From positions 1 to 64,000 of the forward strand of contig JARFXO010000009.1 of assembly GCA_029194665.1 (NCBI GenBank): DNA of 64,000 nucleotides, given 5' to 3'. The position numbers and the translations under genes are program-made. How positions within the stretch are numbered: position 1 is the first letter of the stretch; each line of letters begins with the position of its first letter. This stretch comes from Nitrospira sp. GTDB lineage: Bacteria > Nitrospirota > Nitrospiria > Nitrospirales > Nitrospiraceae. The notes below the pieces were generated by a model that saw only the letters and a list, made by a program, of their open reading frames with translations, was not told where the DNA came from and made no database searches. This document shows positions 25,311-35,611 of the stretch, piece by piece.

Positions 25311-25432
25311 CAGGATGCTCAAAAAGGCTGTCCAGCAAGGCCGCAGCGAGCGAAGGGACGAGGCGTACGCTTCGGTACGTTGAGTCTCTGAGCGATGCGA
25401 GAACGCCGCTGGTAGACTTTTTCAGCATCCTG
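25311..25432. repeat. 122-bp inverted-end repeat, copy 1
   Basis: Begins caggatgctcaaaaag and ends ctttttcagcatcctg (inverted ends with one mismatch). It is about 92% identical to 50269-50390, the same length. Internal acgcttcggtacgttgag is palindromic in part. It sits between two genes of the lipoprotein operon, so it is likely transcribed and able to fold. Confidence 0.8.
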
Positions 25433-25446
25433 ATAGCGGAGGCACC

Positions 25447-25965
25447 ATGGAGCTCAGTATCGGGGGGGTCGTCGGATTCTTACGAGACAATGATAGCCTG
25501 ATCAAGCAGTTGATGGAAACAGGCGAGAGCGCGAATCAGGAAATCAGCGATCTCTCGGTCCAAGTCGACCATGCCCGTGATGAGGCCAAGGTCCTGGTCG
25601 ATCAGGTAGGTGCCGTCGAATTCGCAGTAGGAAAACAGGATGAAACGAAGGTCCGTCAGCAGGCGCTGTTGGAAGCCGTTGCCGCACTGCGGAAGAAATT
25701 CGAAACCTATAAGAACGACCCGCTTCGACGCGGCATCTATGCGGCGGAAATCTCCAATCTCTACCTCCAGCTGGCCAACACGTTTAATAACGAAACCGTG
25801 GCCCAAATCGTTCCGTTCAGCAACGACGAGATCGAAGCCTACAAGGAGTTGATGAAGAAAGCTGTGCTCGATGCGGCCTCTCGGAAAAAGCGGGCCGCCG
25901 TCATCAAGGCTGCTGCGCAGATCTCCAGGCTCGCTTTGGGAATTGCCGCAAAGTTGGCGGTGTAA
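25447..25965 (+). CDS. Helical protein of unknown function
   Basis: 172 residues, MELSIGGVVGFLRDNDSLIK at the start; no signal peptide, although the C-terminal RLALGIAAKLAV is hydrophobic. Charged helices dominate (coiled-coil like). It starts 15 bp after the 122-bp repeat, in the lipoprotein group. No family recognised. A cytoplasmic or peripheral partner of the two lipoproteins is a reasonable inference. Confidence 0.6.
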   Translation: MELSIGGVVGFLRDNDSLIKQLMETGESANQEISDLSVQVDHARDEAKVLVDQVGAVEFAVGKQDETKVRQQALLEAVAALRKKFETYKNDPLRRGIYAAEISNLYLQLANTFNNETVAQIVPFSNDEIEAYKELMKKAVLDAASRKKRAAVIKAAAQISRLALGIAAKLAV

Positions 25966-25969
25966 GACT

Positions 25970-26758
25970 GTGATAGATCGAACGGAGTGGCAGGCTCTCT
26001 TTCTAGTGACGGTCATCGGCACCGGCTACGGTTGCAGCCTCGATGCATCCTCTCGGGGTCCGTTCGGTCCGGAAGATCCGGAGACACCTGTGCGGAAGGC
26101 CAGCCTGCCCGATAAGCCCCCATCGCCGCACGTACTCCAATTTACCGGTGATGACACTACTGGTCACTACAAGCCTACCATGGTTGGTGCCGTCACGGAT
26201 CCCGTGGTGAAGCGGTCCGCGAATGCTTCGGCTGTTTTGACCGCGAACGAGGTTGCAGCATTGCGGAAAGCCGCCGAAAGCGACCGTCGAGTCACAGCGC
26301 TTCTGGGAAGCCGATGGGCGTTCATCGACGCTGATCGCACACCACCCGAGGGCAAGGTTTCGTTTGGTTGTTGTCGTCACACAACAGGCCAGACCAGGCT
26401 GGTGTATTACAGTTACAGTCAAGATGTTGCAGTTGACGTCCGCATGAAGGAAATGAACCTGCTCACGGTCTCGCGTCTTGAAGGCTATCAACCCCCTGAG
26501 GGAGAGCAGGATGTACAGCGTGGGATCGAGTTGGCCAAAACGGATCCTCGTCTGGTCGGCAAGGTTGAGCAACTCCAAGGCCATGGATTGCTCATGCAAC
26601 CGGACCGTGGGTTTTTCAGGAACGATCCCGGCTACGCCCACCGCACGATTTGGATCACCTTTTCTGAAGGGCAGGATGGAGATCCGAAATATTGGGCGGT
26701 CGTCGATTTGACCGAGGATAAGGTCTTGGAGGCTGGACAGGAACCGCCTCGGTCATGA
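25970..26758 (+). CDS. Lipoprotein of unknown function
   Basis: 262 residues from GTG 25970, 4 bp after the preceding stop. This start gives a signal peptide with lipobox IGTGYGC (Cys22); the longer open frame upstream overlaps the preceding gene. The mature part has LGSRWAFIDADRTPPEGKV and CCRHTTGQTRLVYYSYSQD. It ends SEGQDGDPKYWAVVDLTEDKV, a form reminiscent of amine-oxidase N-terminal or PepSY-like small domains, but not certain. It overlaps the next gene by 4 bp (26755-26758), so the two are coupled. Confidence 0.65.
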   Translation: MIDRTEWQALFLVTVIGTGYGCSLDASSRGPFGPEDPETPVRKASLPDKPPSPHVLQFTGDDTTGHYKPTMVGAVTDPVVKRSANASAVLTANEVAALRKAAESDRRVTALLGSRWAFIDADRTPPEGKVSFGCCRHTTGQTRLVYYSYSQDVAVDVRMKEMNLLTVSRLEGYQPPEGEQDVQRGIELAKTDPRLVGKVEQLQGHGLLMQPDRGFFRNDPGYAHRTIWITFSEGQDGDPKYWAVVDLTEDKVLEAGQEPPRS

Positions 26759-27750
26759 ACAGGAATGAAATGAAACGGATCTGGTGGAGCGCGGTGATCA
26801 TGTTCTGCGCGTTCTCCCCGGCTCAGCCCCTGTTTGCCGAGACGCAATCGGAGCATGTGAACTGGGGACGTTGGAGTTTCGACTGGGAGGTTCGAGACAA
26901 CACTGGACTGGCGTTGCGAAATGTGAAGTATGCGGATGAGCTGATTCTCAATAAGGCCAGCATGCCGGTCATCCGTGTCAAATATGTCAAGGAGCGTGTC
27001 TGGTGGAACCCCTTTACCTGGTTCGGTTCACGGGCCGACAGTGGACGGTGCGGGCCGTTTCAAGATCGCCTGCGGTGGCAGGACCTCGTGCCGATCGTGA
27101 ACTGTGGCAATCAGAAAGTCTGCATGGCCAACGCCACTCAGAATAATGTGAACTGGCTTGAAGTGGGAACGTACGCTCGGATCGGTGAATATCACATTTA
27201 TCAATCGTGGCATCTGTCGGAAGACGGCGAGCTCCGTCCCGTGCTCCACAGCCGAGGGCTGTCTTGCAACACCAACCATGATCATCATCCCTACTGGCGG
27301 TTTGATTTCGACATCAACGGCAACGGCATGGATCAGGTGTTCGTCCATGAAGGGGGAGGGCCGGATCGAGGTTGGGGACCGGGCTGGCGGAAATATCTGA
27401 ATGAACGGAACGATATCAAAATTCCAGCGCTCAACAAAACATGGCTGGTCCGCGACCAACTGAACGGTCATGGTGTCTGGATCTTGCCTGGTACTGGGTA
27501 TGCTCCATTAAAGGACGATGGAGAACGAGACAAGTTTGCCGATTTCGATGTGGCGATCAGGCGGGCCAACGCGAGCGAGGATGTGCCGTGGAGTTTCGGA
27601 GCGCGTGGCCAGCTGGGATATGACGAGGATAACCAGGGAGTGCAAGAGCAAGACATCGTGTTCTGGTACGTCGCCCACCTGCCTCATATGTCCGCCTTGG
27701 GGCCGACCAAATGGCTAGCCTTAGGTCCCATCCTCCGCGTGCAGCGCTAG
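26755..27750 (+). CDS. Exported protein with distant copper-amine-oxidase-like features
   Basis: 331 residues with a Sec signal peptide (AVIMFCAFSPAQPLFAETQ). Features recalling the copper amine oxidase catalytic fold are WEVRDNTGLALRNVKY, YHIYQSWHLSEDGELRP, a His cluster NTNHDHHPYWRFDFDINGNG and the end block EQDIVFWYVAHLPHM. I see no topaquinone-type Asn-Tyr-Asp/Glu motif, so redox activity is doubtful. Last gene of the exported-protein group, coupled to the previous lipoprotein. Confidence 0.5.
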   Translation: MNRNEMKRIWWSAVIMFCAFSPAQPLFAETQSEHVNWGRWSFDWEVRDNTGLALRNVKYADELILNKASMPVIRVKYVKERVWWNPFTWFGSRADSGRCGPFQDRLRWQDLVPIVNCGNQKVCMANATQNNVNWLEVGTYARIGEYHIYQSWHLSEDGELRPVLHSRGLSCNTNHDHHPYWRFDFDINGNGMDQVFVHEGGGPDRGWGPGWRKYLNERNDIKIPALNKTWLVRDQLNGHGVWILPGTGYAPLKDDGERDKFADFDVAIRRANASEDVPWSFGARGQLGYDEDNQGVQEQDIVFWYVAHLPHMSALGPTKWLALGPILRVQR

Positions 27751-27961
27751 GAATTGGTTTTCAAACTATTGGACAATAAGGGTTATACCGCCCAGTCCGG
27801 TTCTTATGATGGACGTAGCATTGCTTATGCCTGTGCCAGCTCGGTTCGACCTTGATTCTCGCTATTGACAATGACCCTCCAACAGGAGTATGGAGAAAAT
27901 AGTCCAGTGACTTGTCGTCAGTGAAATGCTTCGAGTCATTCCTTAGCAGGAGGAGGTGGAG

Positions 27962-28033
27962 ATGGAAGACCTGAGTCCACCGGATCACGTCGGCCCGCCG
28001 AACCATGGGCGGGTGCCTCGCCAGTCATGCTAG
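27962..28033 (+). CDS. Possible 23-residue peptide with strong ribosome site
   Basis: ATG 27962 is preceded by AGGAGGAGGTGGAG, one of the strongest ribosome sites in the window. The frame encodes 23 residues ending RVPRQSC and TAG 28031-28033. It is His/Pro-rich, with no TM segment or leader motif. Coding status rests on the ribosome site only; it could be chance. Confidence 0.3.
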   Translation: MEDLSPPDHVGPPNHGRVPRQSC

Positions 28034-28227
28034 CCTTTCTCCATCGGCCGTCGTCTTCCCCGCGTAGGGGGGTTAATCCTTAGATGTGCTGTGAGGAGGT
28101 TCAGGTTTGGCGTAAAAGCATGATCGCTGGTAATTCGATTCATTATTCATAAAGAAGCACCCTCATCCCGTCCTTCGCGCGGGTCCTCAAGAGAAGAGAT
28201 TCATCCGGCGTCCTAAGCGCCATGCGC

Positions 28228-28256
28228 GGGCGACCTCGTATTCAGAGAGGTCGCCC
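28228..28256. terminator. Hairpin with 10-bp perfect stem
   Basis: gggcgacctc (28228-28237) pairs with gaggtcgccc (28247-28256), loop of 9. No strong T-run follows, so it is a hairpin or weak terminator in the 600-bp gap between 27750 and 28365. The rest of that gap shows no other supported feature. Confidence 0.45.
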
Positions 28257-28364
28257 GTAGCGTTACTCGTAGTTTTTGCATGGCTTGAAGACGGAGAAAG
28301 TCACCCGAGGCTCATACACTGTCCCGGTTTATGCTACCAAACGTAAGGAAGAAAGGAGTCGGTC

Positions 28365-28448
28365 ATGGACAGTAGCTTCTTAATATTCGTATTCGTCATG
28401 CTCGGGATTCTCCTGGGCGGGTTCGTCGTCTACAAGAAGAGCCAGTAA
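28365..28448 (+). CDS. 27-residue single-TM small protein
   Basis: ATG 28365 has GAAAGGAG 8 bp upstream. The peptide is one hydrophobic helix (FLIFVFVMLGILLGGFVVY) followed by a basic tail KKSQ: positive-inside topology places the C-terminus in the cytoplasm. No homologue recognised. Good ribosome site plus clear helix make it a probable real membrane peptide. Confidence 0.6.
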   Translation: MDSSFLIFVFVMLGILLGGFVVYKKSQ

Positions 28449-28535
28449 CTCGCGGTCACGAACGGTTGTCTAATTGAAGCGGCTTGCAGCCAACAGCACC
28501 GGTTGCGAGTGCCGAACCGTCAGTAATGAGCGGCG

Positions 28536-28925
28536 TCATTGAACGGATGCAGGTGTGAGGAAATCGTCACTAATGCGCCGGTGCATGGCGGTTAAGTTTT
28601 TGATGTGACGAGGCGCAAGAACCTTCCCCCACTCATTGTCTATTCTGAAACCTCCTGTGAGCCAATCTTTCTCGGGAATCTTGCCGGCCGCTTCTGCGTA
28701 GCCGGTCGTGTGACAATCATTGCATCCGGCGATCTTGATGACATACCTCGCCCAATTCTCGGTTTGCTCATCCAATGGCGAAGCTTGACTGCTTGTGAGT
28801 GTTTTCTCACCAGCGAATGTTGCAGTGACCATGACTCCAACGAATAACAGGCAGAGCGTTGACGTTCGGACGATCTGACACTTGAGGATGGTTCTTTTTC
28901 CCTCGTCGATGTGGAGGCCGGTCAA
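28536..28925 (-). CDS. Monohaem c-type cytochrome-like protein (small)
   Basis: 129 residues; the N-terminal ~25 residues may be upstream of the true start, and the exported form would begin near LKCQIVRTSTLCLLFVGVM with a signal peptide. Haem motif CNDCH in IAGCNDCHTTGYAEAAG at about residue 68. A short C-terminal part follows with no clear axial Met. It resembles the N-terminal part of larger cytochrome c family proteins, so it may be truncated. Periplasmic electron carrier or a remnant of one. Confidence 0.6.
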   Translation of the reverse strand: MTGLHIDEGKRTILKCQIVRTSTLCLLFVGVMVTATFAGEKTLTSSQASPLDEQTENWARYVIKIAGCNDCHTTGYAEAAGKIPEKDWLTGGFRIDNEWGKVLAPRHIKNLTAMHRRISDDFLTPASVQ

Positions 28926-28937
28926 GAGGAACGGATT

Positions 28938-29111
28938 TCAGTATTCGTCTATTTCGTCGGTCTCATCGAGCATCTCCGCCGTGATCTCATCGGCCTCGGA
29001 GTCCCATTGAGCCAGTGGAATGCCTTTGGCTTTTAAAATGGCTTCCTGCTCTGTTCCTGCGGCTGTCGTCAGTTCATACGTGACAGTTTGCCTGACTTGA
29101 AACATTCTCAT
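28938..29111 (-). CDS. Small acidic hypothetical protein
   Basis: 57 residues from ATG 29111 (AGGGG 9 bp upstream); a longer frame upstream lacks support. Strand VRQTVTYELTT, then a helix and an acidic tail (EMLDETDEIDEY). It ends 12 bp before the cytochrome-like gene on the same strand. No family recognised. Confidence 0.5.
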   Translation of the reverse strand: MRMFQVRQTVTYELTTAAGTEQEAILKAKGIPLAQWDSEADEITAEMLDETDEIDEY

Positions 29112-29352
29112 AAGTATTCCCCTTTGAACGTCTAAAATCTGATCACAGGTTTTGCCTCGGGTAACCCGTGCATTGTAATCGATCCGGTCATGGATACTAT
29201 AGAGAGTGTTCAACTACGATGTCATGTTCCAAGACCTGCGGCTGTTGTCTTGACTCCATTTCCGTTGCTTTGCTAGAGTGACCAATCCAGGTCTAAGCGA
29301 TTGAAAGTCCACTGTTTCCGAATTGTTCCACCAGCAATCTGAGGGCAACACC

Positions 29353-32319
29353 GTGAAGAAAGCTTGGCTTTTCGATGACACCTGTACATGCAATCCGTTC
29401 CTTCTCTGTATCGAAGGGCTTCAGGGAGAATGGGGTGGCGGAGATGTGGTGGCGGAAGAAGAATTGCCGTTGCCCCCGAAGAACGTTCAAGCAACACCAG
29501 GCAATGGGCGCATCACCGTTACCTGGGATCCGGTTCCGGATGCCATGTACTACAATCTCTACTTTCAGACGACCAAGGGTGTCCAGATCAAGTTCTCGGA
29601 GCTGACTCGTCCCATCGCCGGTCCCGAGGATTTCAAAAGCGTGATCGGAGTGAAAAAAGACAAGGCGACCTGCCTGGAAGGGGCCTCTAGTCCCTACGTC
29701 CATGACGACCTTGCCAACGGCAGCTGTTACCACTATGTCGTCACAGTCGTCACTCCGAAAGGGGAAAGTCCTGAATCGCAAGAAGTGATGGCTATCCCAT
29801 CGCCCTATCTCCTTGCCATGGTCGTCGGCTGTGAAGGAGCGGGCGACGGAGAGTTGAGCTCGCCCACGGGGATCGCGCTTGACAAGGACGGCAACATCTA
29901 CGTGGCTGATACCGACAACCATTCGGTCCAAAAATTCGATAAGTCTGGAAAGTTCTTGGCCCGATGGGGCGGTGAGCCCGGTTCACAGGAAGGCCAGTTT
30001 TACTACCCTCGCGGATTGGCTGTCGGGTCGGACGATGCCGTGTACGTGGCCGATAGCGGCAACAATCGGGTGCAGAAGTTCGATCTCGAGGGCAATGTGC
30101 AGAAGGCGTGGGGCAAGTTCGGGTTCGCCTGGCGTGGGGCCGACATGGGGCGCTTCGACGTACCCTGGGGCATTACGACGGACCAAGAGGGCAATGTGTA
30201 CGTGTCCGACACGAGCAACGCGCGCATTCAAAAATTCCAGGCCGACGGCCAACCGCTGTTGAAGTGGGGCCGTGACGGCAGCTTCGACGGCGCCTTCTTT
30301 TTTCCGCGCGGCGTGGCGGTGGATTTCGTCGGTAACATCTATGTCGCCGACGAGAGCAACAGCCGAATCCAAAAATTCGATGCCCGCGGAAGTTTCTTAG
30401 CCAAGTGGGGACGAGAGGGTCAGGGACCCGGACAGTTCAAGTCTCCGTGGGGCATCGCCTGTGACGCGTTGGGCAACGTCTATGTCGTCGACAGCGGCAA
30501 CCACCGGATTCAGAAGTTCGACGGCAACGGCACCTTCCTCTGCTCGTTCGGGAATCGCGGGAAAACAGAGGGGCAGGTTAATTTCCCCTACGGCATCGCG
30601 GTGGATAAGGAAGGCGCGGTGTACGTCGTCGATAGCGGCAACAACCGTGTCCTCAAGTATGTGCCGACCGAAGAAGAGATGAATCGTGGGAAGGACCAGC
30701 CGACGCAAGCAGTGGAAGCCGGGGCGGTGCAGCCACCCCGCAGCCTTGCCGTCAAGGCCGGTGACACGGAAGTCTTCCTGAGCTGGATGGAAGTGTCCGG
30801 CATTCAGTCCTACAATCTCTATTTCAGCACCTCGCCCCATGTCACGCTTGAGGGCGCGACGAAGATCGAAGGCGTGACGAACCCCTACACGCATGAAGGT
30901 CTCACCAACGATACCCCCTATTTTTATGCGGTGACCGCGTTGTTCGAGGACGGGACGGAGAGCGGACTGTCGGAAGAAGTGACGGCGACGCCCGTGCTCA
31001 TCGATATCACGGCGCCACAGAATCCCTACGCGGTGATCAATCATGGGGCCTTCATGACGAATTCTCACGATGTCGTGGTGACGATTTCGGCGACTGATTT
31101 GGATTCGGGCGTCGGGGCCTATTTTATTTCAGAAAGTCCGCTCACACCGATGGCTGGGACTCCCGGGTGGGTAGATGCAACGCCGGCGATCAAGTTTGGA
31201 GCCACGATTCCGTTCATTCTCTCGCCAGGGGACGGACCCAAAACCATTTATGTGTGGTTCAAAGACATCGGCAACAATGTCTCCACGCCGGCCGGTACCA
31301 CAATTTTGGTCAATACATCGGGCTATCTCTGCGTCTCGAAATGGGGGAAGCCGGGACGGGGCGCATCGCTGTTGCACGGCGGAGAGTTTATGGCGCCGAT
31401 GTACGGACTGTGCGTCGATCAGCAGGGATCGATGTTTGTCGTCGACAACGGCAACAATCGCGTACAAAAGTTCGACAATGCCGGGAACTTCATCATTCTG
31501 TGGGGGAGTTTCGGCTCGGCCAATTCGAATTTTCACAATCCCACCGGCATCGCCTGCGACGGCAAGGGCGATGTCTGGGTGGTGGATACCAACAACCACC
31601 GGGTTCAAAAGTTCGACGGCAAGCTCGGCGGCTATCTCATGAAGTTCGGTTCGCGCGGAAACGGTGAAGGACAATTTAATGCACCCTGGGGGATTGCCGT
31701 CGACCGCGTGCGCGGCTATCTCTACGTCGTCGACAGCGCCAATTTCCGTGTGCAGAAATTCGACATGTCCGGTGAGTTCATCATGGCCTGGGGTGGCTTC
31801 GGCAATGGGGACGGGCAGTTCTATTTCCCACGCGGGGTGGCGGTCGATCCGGAGGATGGGGCGGTCTATGTGGTCGACATGGGAAACCACCGCATCCAGA
31901 AATTCGACACCAGCACCAATGTCTTGCCGCAACTGTTGACGAAGTGGGGAGGCAGTCCGGTGGCCGGGCACGCCAGCAGTTCTTTGGCACAGGAGGCCGG
32001 TCAATTGCGCTCTCCCTGGGGTGTCACCGTCGACGGAGCCGGGGATGTTTACGTGACGGATACCGGAAATCATCGGATCGAGAAGTTCGACCGCGAGGGC
32101 AATTTCATCACCCAGTGGGGCGGGTTCGGCAACGGGGACGGGCAATTCAATTTTCCATATGGGATCGCCGTCGACGCGAAGGGGAGCGTCTTTGTCGTGG
32201 ACAGCGGCAACACGCGGGTGCAGCAGTTCATGCCGTCCGAAGAGGGCAGCGAACGATTGCAGGACGAGGCCGAGGAGCTGGCCGAGCTGGAAAGTGCGCA
32301 ACGAACGCGGAAAGAGTGA
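29353..32319 (+). CDS. Large NHL-repeat beta-propeller protein with fibronectin type III domains
   Basis: About 988 residues from GTG 29353 (GAGGG 7 bp upstream). A short Cys-containing start ([12 protein letters not shown]) is followed by an FN3 domain ([19 protein letters not shown]). A first run of about six NHL repeats comes next, each carrying the form [14 protein letters not shown] and PRGVAVD. A second FN3 domain ([19 protein letters not shown]) and a linker with [12 protein letters not shown] follow, then a second run of about five NHL repeats, ending in a charged helix. NHL propellers bind proteins, RNA or glycans. No signal peptide is seen, which is unusual for an FN3/NHL surface-type protein. 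Confidence 0.8.
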   Translation: MKKAWLFDDTCTCNPFLLCIEGLQGEWGGGDVVAEEELPLPPKNVQATPGNGRITVTWDPVPDAMYYNLYFQTTKGVQIKFSELTRPIAGPEDFKSVIGVKKDKATCLEGASSPYVHDDLANGSCYHYVVTVVTPKGESPESQEVMAIPSPYLLAMVVGCEGAGDGELSSPTGIALDKDGNIYVADTDNHSVQKFDKSGKFLARWGGEPGSQEGQFYYPRGLAVGSDDAVYVADSGNNRVQKFDLEGNVQKAWGKFGFAWRGADMGRFDVPWGITTDQEGNVYVSDTSNARIQKFQADGQPLLKWGRDGSFDGAFFFPRGVAVDFVGNIYVADESNSRIQKFDARGSFLAKWGREGQGPGQFKSPWGIACDALGNVYVVDSGNHRIQKFDGNGTFLCSFGNRGKTEGQVNFPYGIAVDKEGAVYVVDSGNNRVLKYVPTEEEMNRGKDQPTQAVEAGAVQPPRSLAVKAGDTEVFLSWMEVSGIQSYNLYFSTSPHVTLEGATKIEGVTNPYTHEGLTNDTPYFYAVTALFEDGTESGLSEEVTATPVLIDITAPQNPYAVINHGAFMTNSHDVVVTISATDLDSGVGAYFISESPLTPMAGTPGWVDATPAIKFGATIPFILSPGDGPKTIYVWFKDIGNNVSTPAGTTILVNTSGYLCVSKWGKPGRGASLLHGGEFMAPMYGLCVDQQGSMFVVDNGNNRVQKFDNAGNFIILWGSFGSANSNFHNPTGIACDGKGDVWVVDTNNHRVQKFDGKLGGYLMKFGSRGNGEGQFNAPWGIAVDRVRGYLYVVDSANFRVQKFDMSGEFIMAWGGFGNGDGQFYFPRGVAVDPEDGAVYVVDMGNHRIQKFDTSTNVLPQLLTKWGGSPVAGHASSSLAQEAGQLRSPWGVTVDGAGDVYVTDTGNHRIEKFDREGNFITQWGGFGNGDGQFNFPYGIAVDAKGSVFVVDSGNTRVQQFMPSEEGSERLQDEAEELAELESAQRTRKE

Positions 32320-32329
32320 AGGGGGAGCG

Positions 32330-33796
32330 ATGCTTGACAAAGAACCGCGACTGGGATTGACGTACGACGACGTGGTCCTCGTGCCGGCGAAATCGCAGAT
32401 TGTGCCCAGTGAAGTCGATACCGCGACCTTCGTGTCACGCAATCTGCGAATCAATATCCCGCTCGTCAGCGCGGCTATGGATACGGTAACGGAGTCTCGG
32501 CTGGCGATCGCGATGGCGCGCGAAGGAGGGATCGGGATTATCCATCGCGTGCTGTCTCCGGTGGATCAGGCGATAGAGGTGGATAAAGTTAAGAAGTCCG
32601 AAAGCGGAATGATCCTCGATCCCGTGACGATTTCTCCTGATGAAACGATTCGCGATGCGCACCAGCTCATGGCGAAATATCGGATCTCAGGCATTCCGGT
32701 CACCAAAGGGCGCAAGCTGGTCGGGATTCTCACCAACCGAGACCTGAGGTTCGAAAGCAGGATGGACCTTAAGGTATCGCAGGTGATGAAGCGAGACAGG
32801 CTCATCACTGCACCGGAAGGCACCAGTTTGGAGAAGGCACGAGAAATTCTTCATGAACATCGGATCGAAAAGCTGCCGGTGGTCAATAAGCAGTTTGAAC
32901 TCAAGGGTCTCATTACCATCAAGGATATCGAGAAACGGATCAAGTATCCGAGTGCCTGTAAAGATAGCCATGGGCGCTTGCGGGTCGGAGCGGCGGTCGG
33001 GGTCGGAGCGGATACCGAGGAGCGGGTCGGGCTGCTCAAGAAATCCGGCGTGGATCTGGTGGTGATCGACACAGCTCACGGTCATTCCCAAGCCGTCTTG
33101 GATACAGCGAAAATGATCAAAAAACAGTATCAGGATCTTGAGCTGGTGGTAGGAAACATTGGCACCGCCGAGGCGGCCAAAGATCTCCTCGAAGTCGGAG
33201 TCGATGCGGTAAAGGTAGGGGTGGGGCCTGGATCGATCTGCACCACGCGCATTGTATCGGGGGCTGGGATGCCACAGTTGACCGCTATCGCCGACTGCGC
33301 AAAAGCTTTGCAGGGGAGCGGTGTGCCGATCATTGCCGATGGAGGCATCAAGTTTTCCGGTGATATCACGAAAGCCTTGGCTGCCGGGGCGTCTTCCGTG
33401 ATGCTCGGCGGTCTCTTTGCCGGAACGGAAGAGTCTCCCGGTGAGACGGTGCTGTATCAAGCCAGAACCTACAAGGTCTATCGCGGCATGGGTTCCATCG
33501 GGGCGATGGAGCGAGGAGGAGGAGATCGATATGGTCAGGGAGGACGCCCGGCTCAGAAGCTGGTTCCTGAAGGAATCGAAGGCCGTGTCCCCTATAAAGG
33601 GTCGTTGGCCGCTGTGGTGTATCAGTTAGTCGGCGGCGTGAGGTCGGGAATGGGATACTGCGGCTGTAAAACGATTGCCGACTTGCAACGGAATGCCACC
33701 TTCATCAGACAGTCCGTGGCCGGCCTCCGTGAAAGCCATGTGCATGACGTGATCATTACCAAAGAGGCCCCGAACTACCGGATGGATTGGGAGTAG
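32330..33796 (+). CDS. guaB: IMP dehydrogenase
   Basis: 488 residues; ATG 32330 after GGGGGAG. Oxidises IMP to XMP with NAD+, first committed step to GMP. Family layout complete: N-terminal barrel start ([14 protein letters not shown]), two CBS domains at about 95-205, substrate loop [17 protein letters not shown] with catalytic Cys near 304, and the flap region GGGDRYGQ. It begins 11 bp after the NHL gene stop, so it may be cotranscribed, and precedes guaA. Confidence 0.97.
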   Translation: MLDKEPRLGLTYDDVVLVPAKSQIVPSEVDTATFVSRNLRINIPLVSAAMDTVTESRLAIAMAREGGIGIIHRVLSPVDQAIEVDKVKKSESGMILDPVTISPDETIRDAHQLMAKYRISGIPVTKGRKLVGILTNRDLRFESRMDLKVSQVMKRDRLITAPEGTSLEKAREILHEHRIEKLPVVNKQFELKGLITIKDIEKRIKYPSACKDSHGRLRVGAAVGVGADTEERVGLLKKSGVDLVVIDTAHGHSQAVLDTAKMIKKQYQDLELVVGNIGTAEAAKDLLEVGVDAVKVGVGPGSICTTRIVSGAGMPQLTAIADCAKALQGSGVPIIADGGIKFSGDITKALAAGASSVMLGGLFAGTEESPGETVLYQARTYKVYRGMGSIGAMERGGGDRYGQGGRPAQKLVPEGIEGRVPYKGSLAAVVYQLVGGVRSGMGYCGCKTIADLQRNATFIRQSVAGLRESHVHDVIITKEAPNYRMDWE

Positions 33797-33805
33797 GACG
33801 TTCAA

Positions 33806-33903
33806 CGTTAATCGTGAACCGTGAATCGATAAGACACTTAGAGTCCGGTCCCCCTTCCTCATAATGACTCCGGCGATTAACGTGTAACGATTCACGATTA
33901 ACG
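33806..33903. promoter_or_regulatory. Nested inverted repeats between guaB and guaA
   Basis: The 13-bp arm cgttaatcgtgaa (33806-33818) is the exact inverse of 33891-33903, 3 bp before the guaA ATG. Inner arms gtgaatcg / cgattcac and cgattaacg add to the fold. The structure would overlap the guaA ribosome site. It could be a translational control hairpin or a repeat element. Confidence 0.5.
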
Positions 33904-33906
33904 AAC

Positions 33907-35463
33907 ATGGAGCTCTGGCACGATAGAATTCTGGTCCTCGACTTCGGGTCGCAGTACACGCAACTGATCGCCCGCCGCATTCGCGAAGCGCAGGTCTATT
34001 CGCAAATTCTTCCCTGTACGGTCCCATTGGCCACGGTCCTCGCGTATCGGCCGCAAGGCATTGTCCTTTCCGGCGGTCCCTCCAGTGTCTATGAGGAAAA
34101 CGCGCCGATGGTCGCTCAGGAGCTCTTCGATCAGGGTCTTCCGATCCTCGGCATTTGCTATGGCATGCAATTAGTGACTCATCTCTCCGGAGGTGAAGTC
34201 GCCAAATCGACACATCGAGAGTATGGCCGAGCCGATCTTACGATCGACGATGCCGGGGATCTCTTTAAAGGAGTCGGAATCGATCGATCGACCGCCGTGT
34301 GGATGTCTCACGGTGATCGCATCGAGCGGATGCCGCCGGGGTTTCGGTCGATCGCGCATACGAACAACTCGCCTGTCGCAGCGATGAAGCGGGACGATGA
34401 CCAGCGCCGGATCTATGGTCTGCAGTTCCATCCCGAAGTCGTGCACACGCCGGAAGGGGCGAGGATTCTCCGCAACTTCGTCTACGAGATATGCGGTTGC
34501 AAACCCACCTGGACCATGCAGTCCTATGTGAAGACCGCGGTCGAGCAGATTCGTGAGCAGGTCGGCAAGGAGCGAGTCATTTGCGCCTTGAGCGGAGGGG
34601 TGGATTCATCGGTGGCAGCGGCGTTGACCCACCGAGCGATCGGCGATCAGCTGAACTGCATCTTCGTCGATAACGGCGTCTTGCGGGCCGGTGAACGAGA
34701 CCAGGTGGAGAAGACCTTCGCTTCGCAGCTCCACCTGAATCTACGGATACTGGATGGAACGAAACAATTTCTTGCCGGCTTGAAGAACGTAACGGATCCA
34801 GAGCGCAAACGAAAGATCATCGGCCGTCAGTTCATCAAGCACTTCGAGGCGGAATCGAAAAAACTGAAAGGCGCCAAGTATCTCGTGCAAGGTACTCTGT
34901 ATCCCGATGTGATTGAGAGCGTCAGCTTCAAAGGCCCATCGGCTACGATCAAGACGCATCACAATGTCGGCGGCTTGCCGGCCCGGATGAAGCTCAAACT
35001 TATCGAGCCGCTCCGAGAATTGTTCAAAGACGAAGTGCGTATATTGGGAACAGAATTGGGATTGCCGGATGACATCATCTGGCGACAACCGTTTCCGGGT
35101 CCTGGATTGGCGATTCGTGTGTTGGGTTCCGTGACACCGGAGCGATTGACGGTTCTGAGGGCAGCGGAAGCGATCGTGGATCAGGAAATCCGAAGCGCCG
35201 GTCTCTATCGTGAGATTTGGCAGGCCTTTGCCGTCTTGTTGCCGATTCGAACCGTCGGGGTAATGGGTGATCAACGGACCTATGAGAATGTCATCGCGAT
35301 TCGCGCCGTCACCAGCGTGGACGGCATGACGGCCGATTGGGCGAAGATTCCAAACGATGTGCTCGGTCGCATGTCGAATCGGATCATCAATGAAGTCAAA
35401 GGTGTGAATCGGGTGGTGTACGACATCAGCTCGAAACCACCGTCGACGATTGAGTGGGAGTGA
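33907..35463 (+). CDS. guaA: GMP synthase (glutamine-hydrolysing)
   Basis: 518 residues. Converts XMP to GMP using glutamine and ATP. The N-terminal class I amidotransferase has GICYGMQ (nucleophilic Cys near residue 84) and the FHPEV motif near 177. The ATP-pyrophosphatase domain carries [12 protein letters not shown] near 226. The C-terminal dimerisation domain ends with PPSTIEWE. Start ATG 33907; the ribosome site is not clear and lies within an inverted-repeat region. Follows guaB, as in many genomes. Confidence 0.97.
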   Translation: MELWHDRILVLDFGSQYTQLIARRIREAQVYSQILPCTVPLATVLAYRPQGIVLSGGPSSVYEENAPMVAQELFDQGLPILGICYGMQLVTHLSGGEVAKSTHREYGRADLTIDDAGDLFKGVGIDRSTAVWMSHGDRIERMPPGFRSIAHTNNSPVAAMKRDDDQRRIYGLQFHPEVVHTPEGARILRNFVYEICGCKPTWTMQSYVKTAVEQIREQVGKERVICALSGGVDSSVAAALTHRAIGDQLNCIFVDNGVLRAGERDQVEKTFASQLHLNLRILDGTKQFLAGLKNVTDPERKRKIIGRQFIKHFEAESKKLKGAKYLVQGTLYPDVIESVSFKGPSATIKTHHNVGGLPARMKLKLIEPLRELFKDEVRILGTELGLPDDIIWRQPFPGPGLAIRVLGSVTPERLTVLRAAEAIVDQEIRSAGLYREIWQAFAVLLPIRTVGVMGDQRTYENVIAIRAVTSVDGMTADWAKIPNDVLGRMSNRIINEVKGVNRVVYDISSKPPSTIEWE

Positions 35464-35611
35464 GGATCGAGTATGGCCAGGCGGCTTCCGTGGCCGCGTA
35501 CCGCGCACACAAGATTAATCGAATTGTGATCAAAGCGGGCGGTGCTCGCTGGATGCGCGCAGTGAGAGTCAGTAGGACTACTTCCAGCCTTGGGAGGAAA
35601 CGATAGAATAG

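Noticed and set aside
29293-32454. Long open frames on the strand opposite the NHL gene (up to 441 codons)
   Set aside because: They mirror the repeated codon pattern of the NHL repeats, have no ribosome sites or family motifs, and lie wholly antisense to a well-supported gene.
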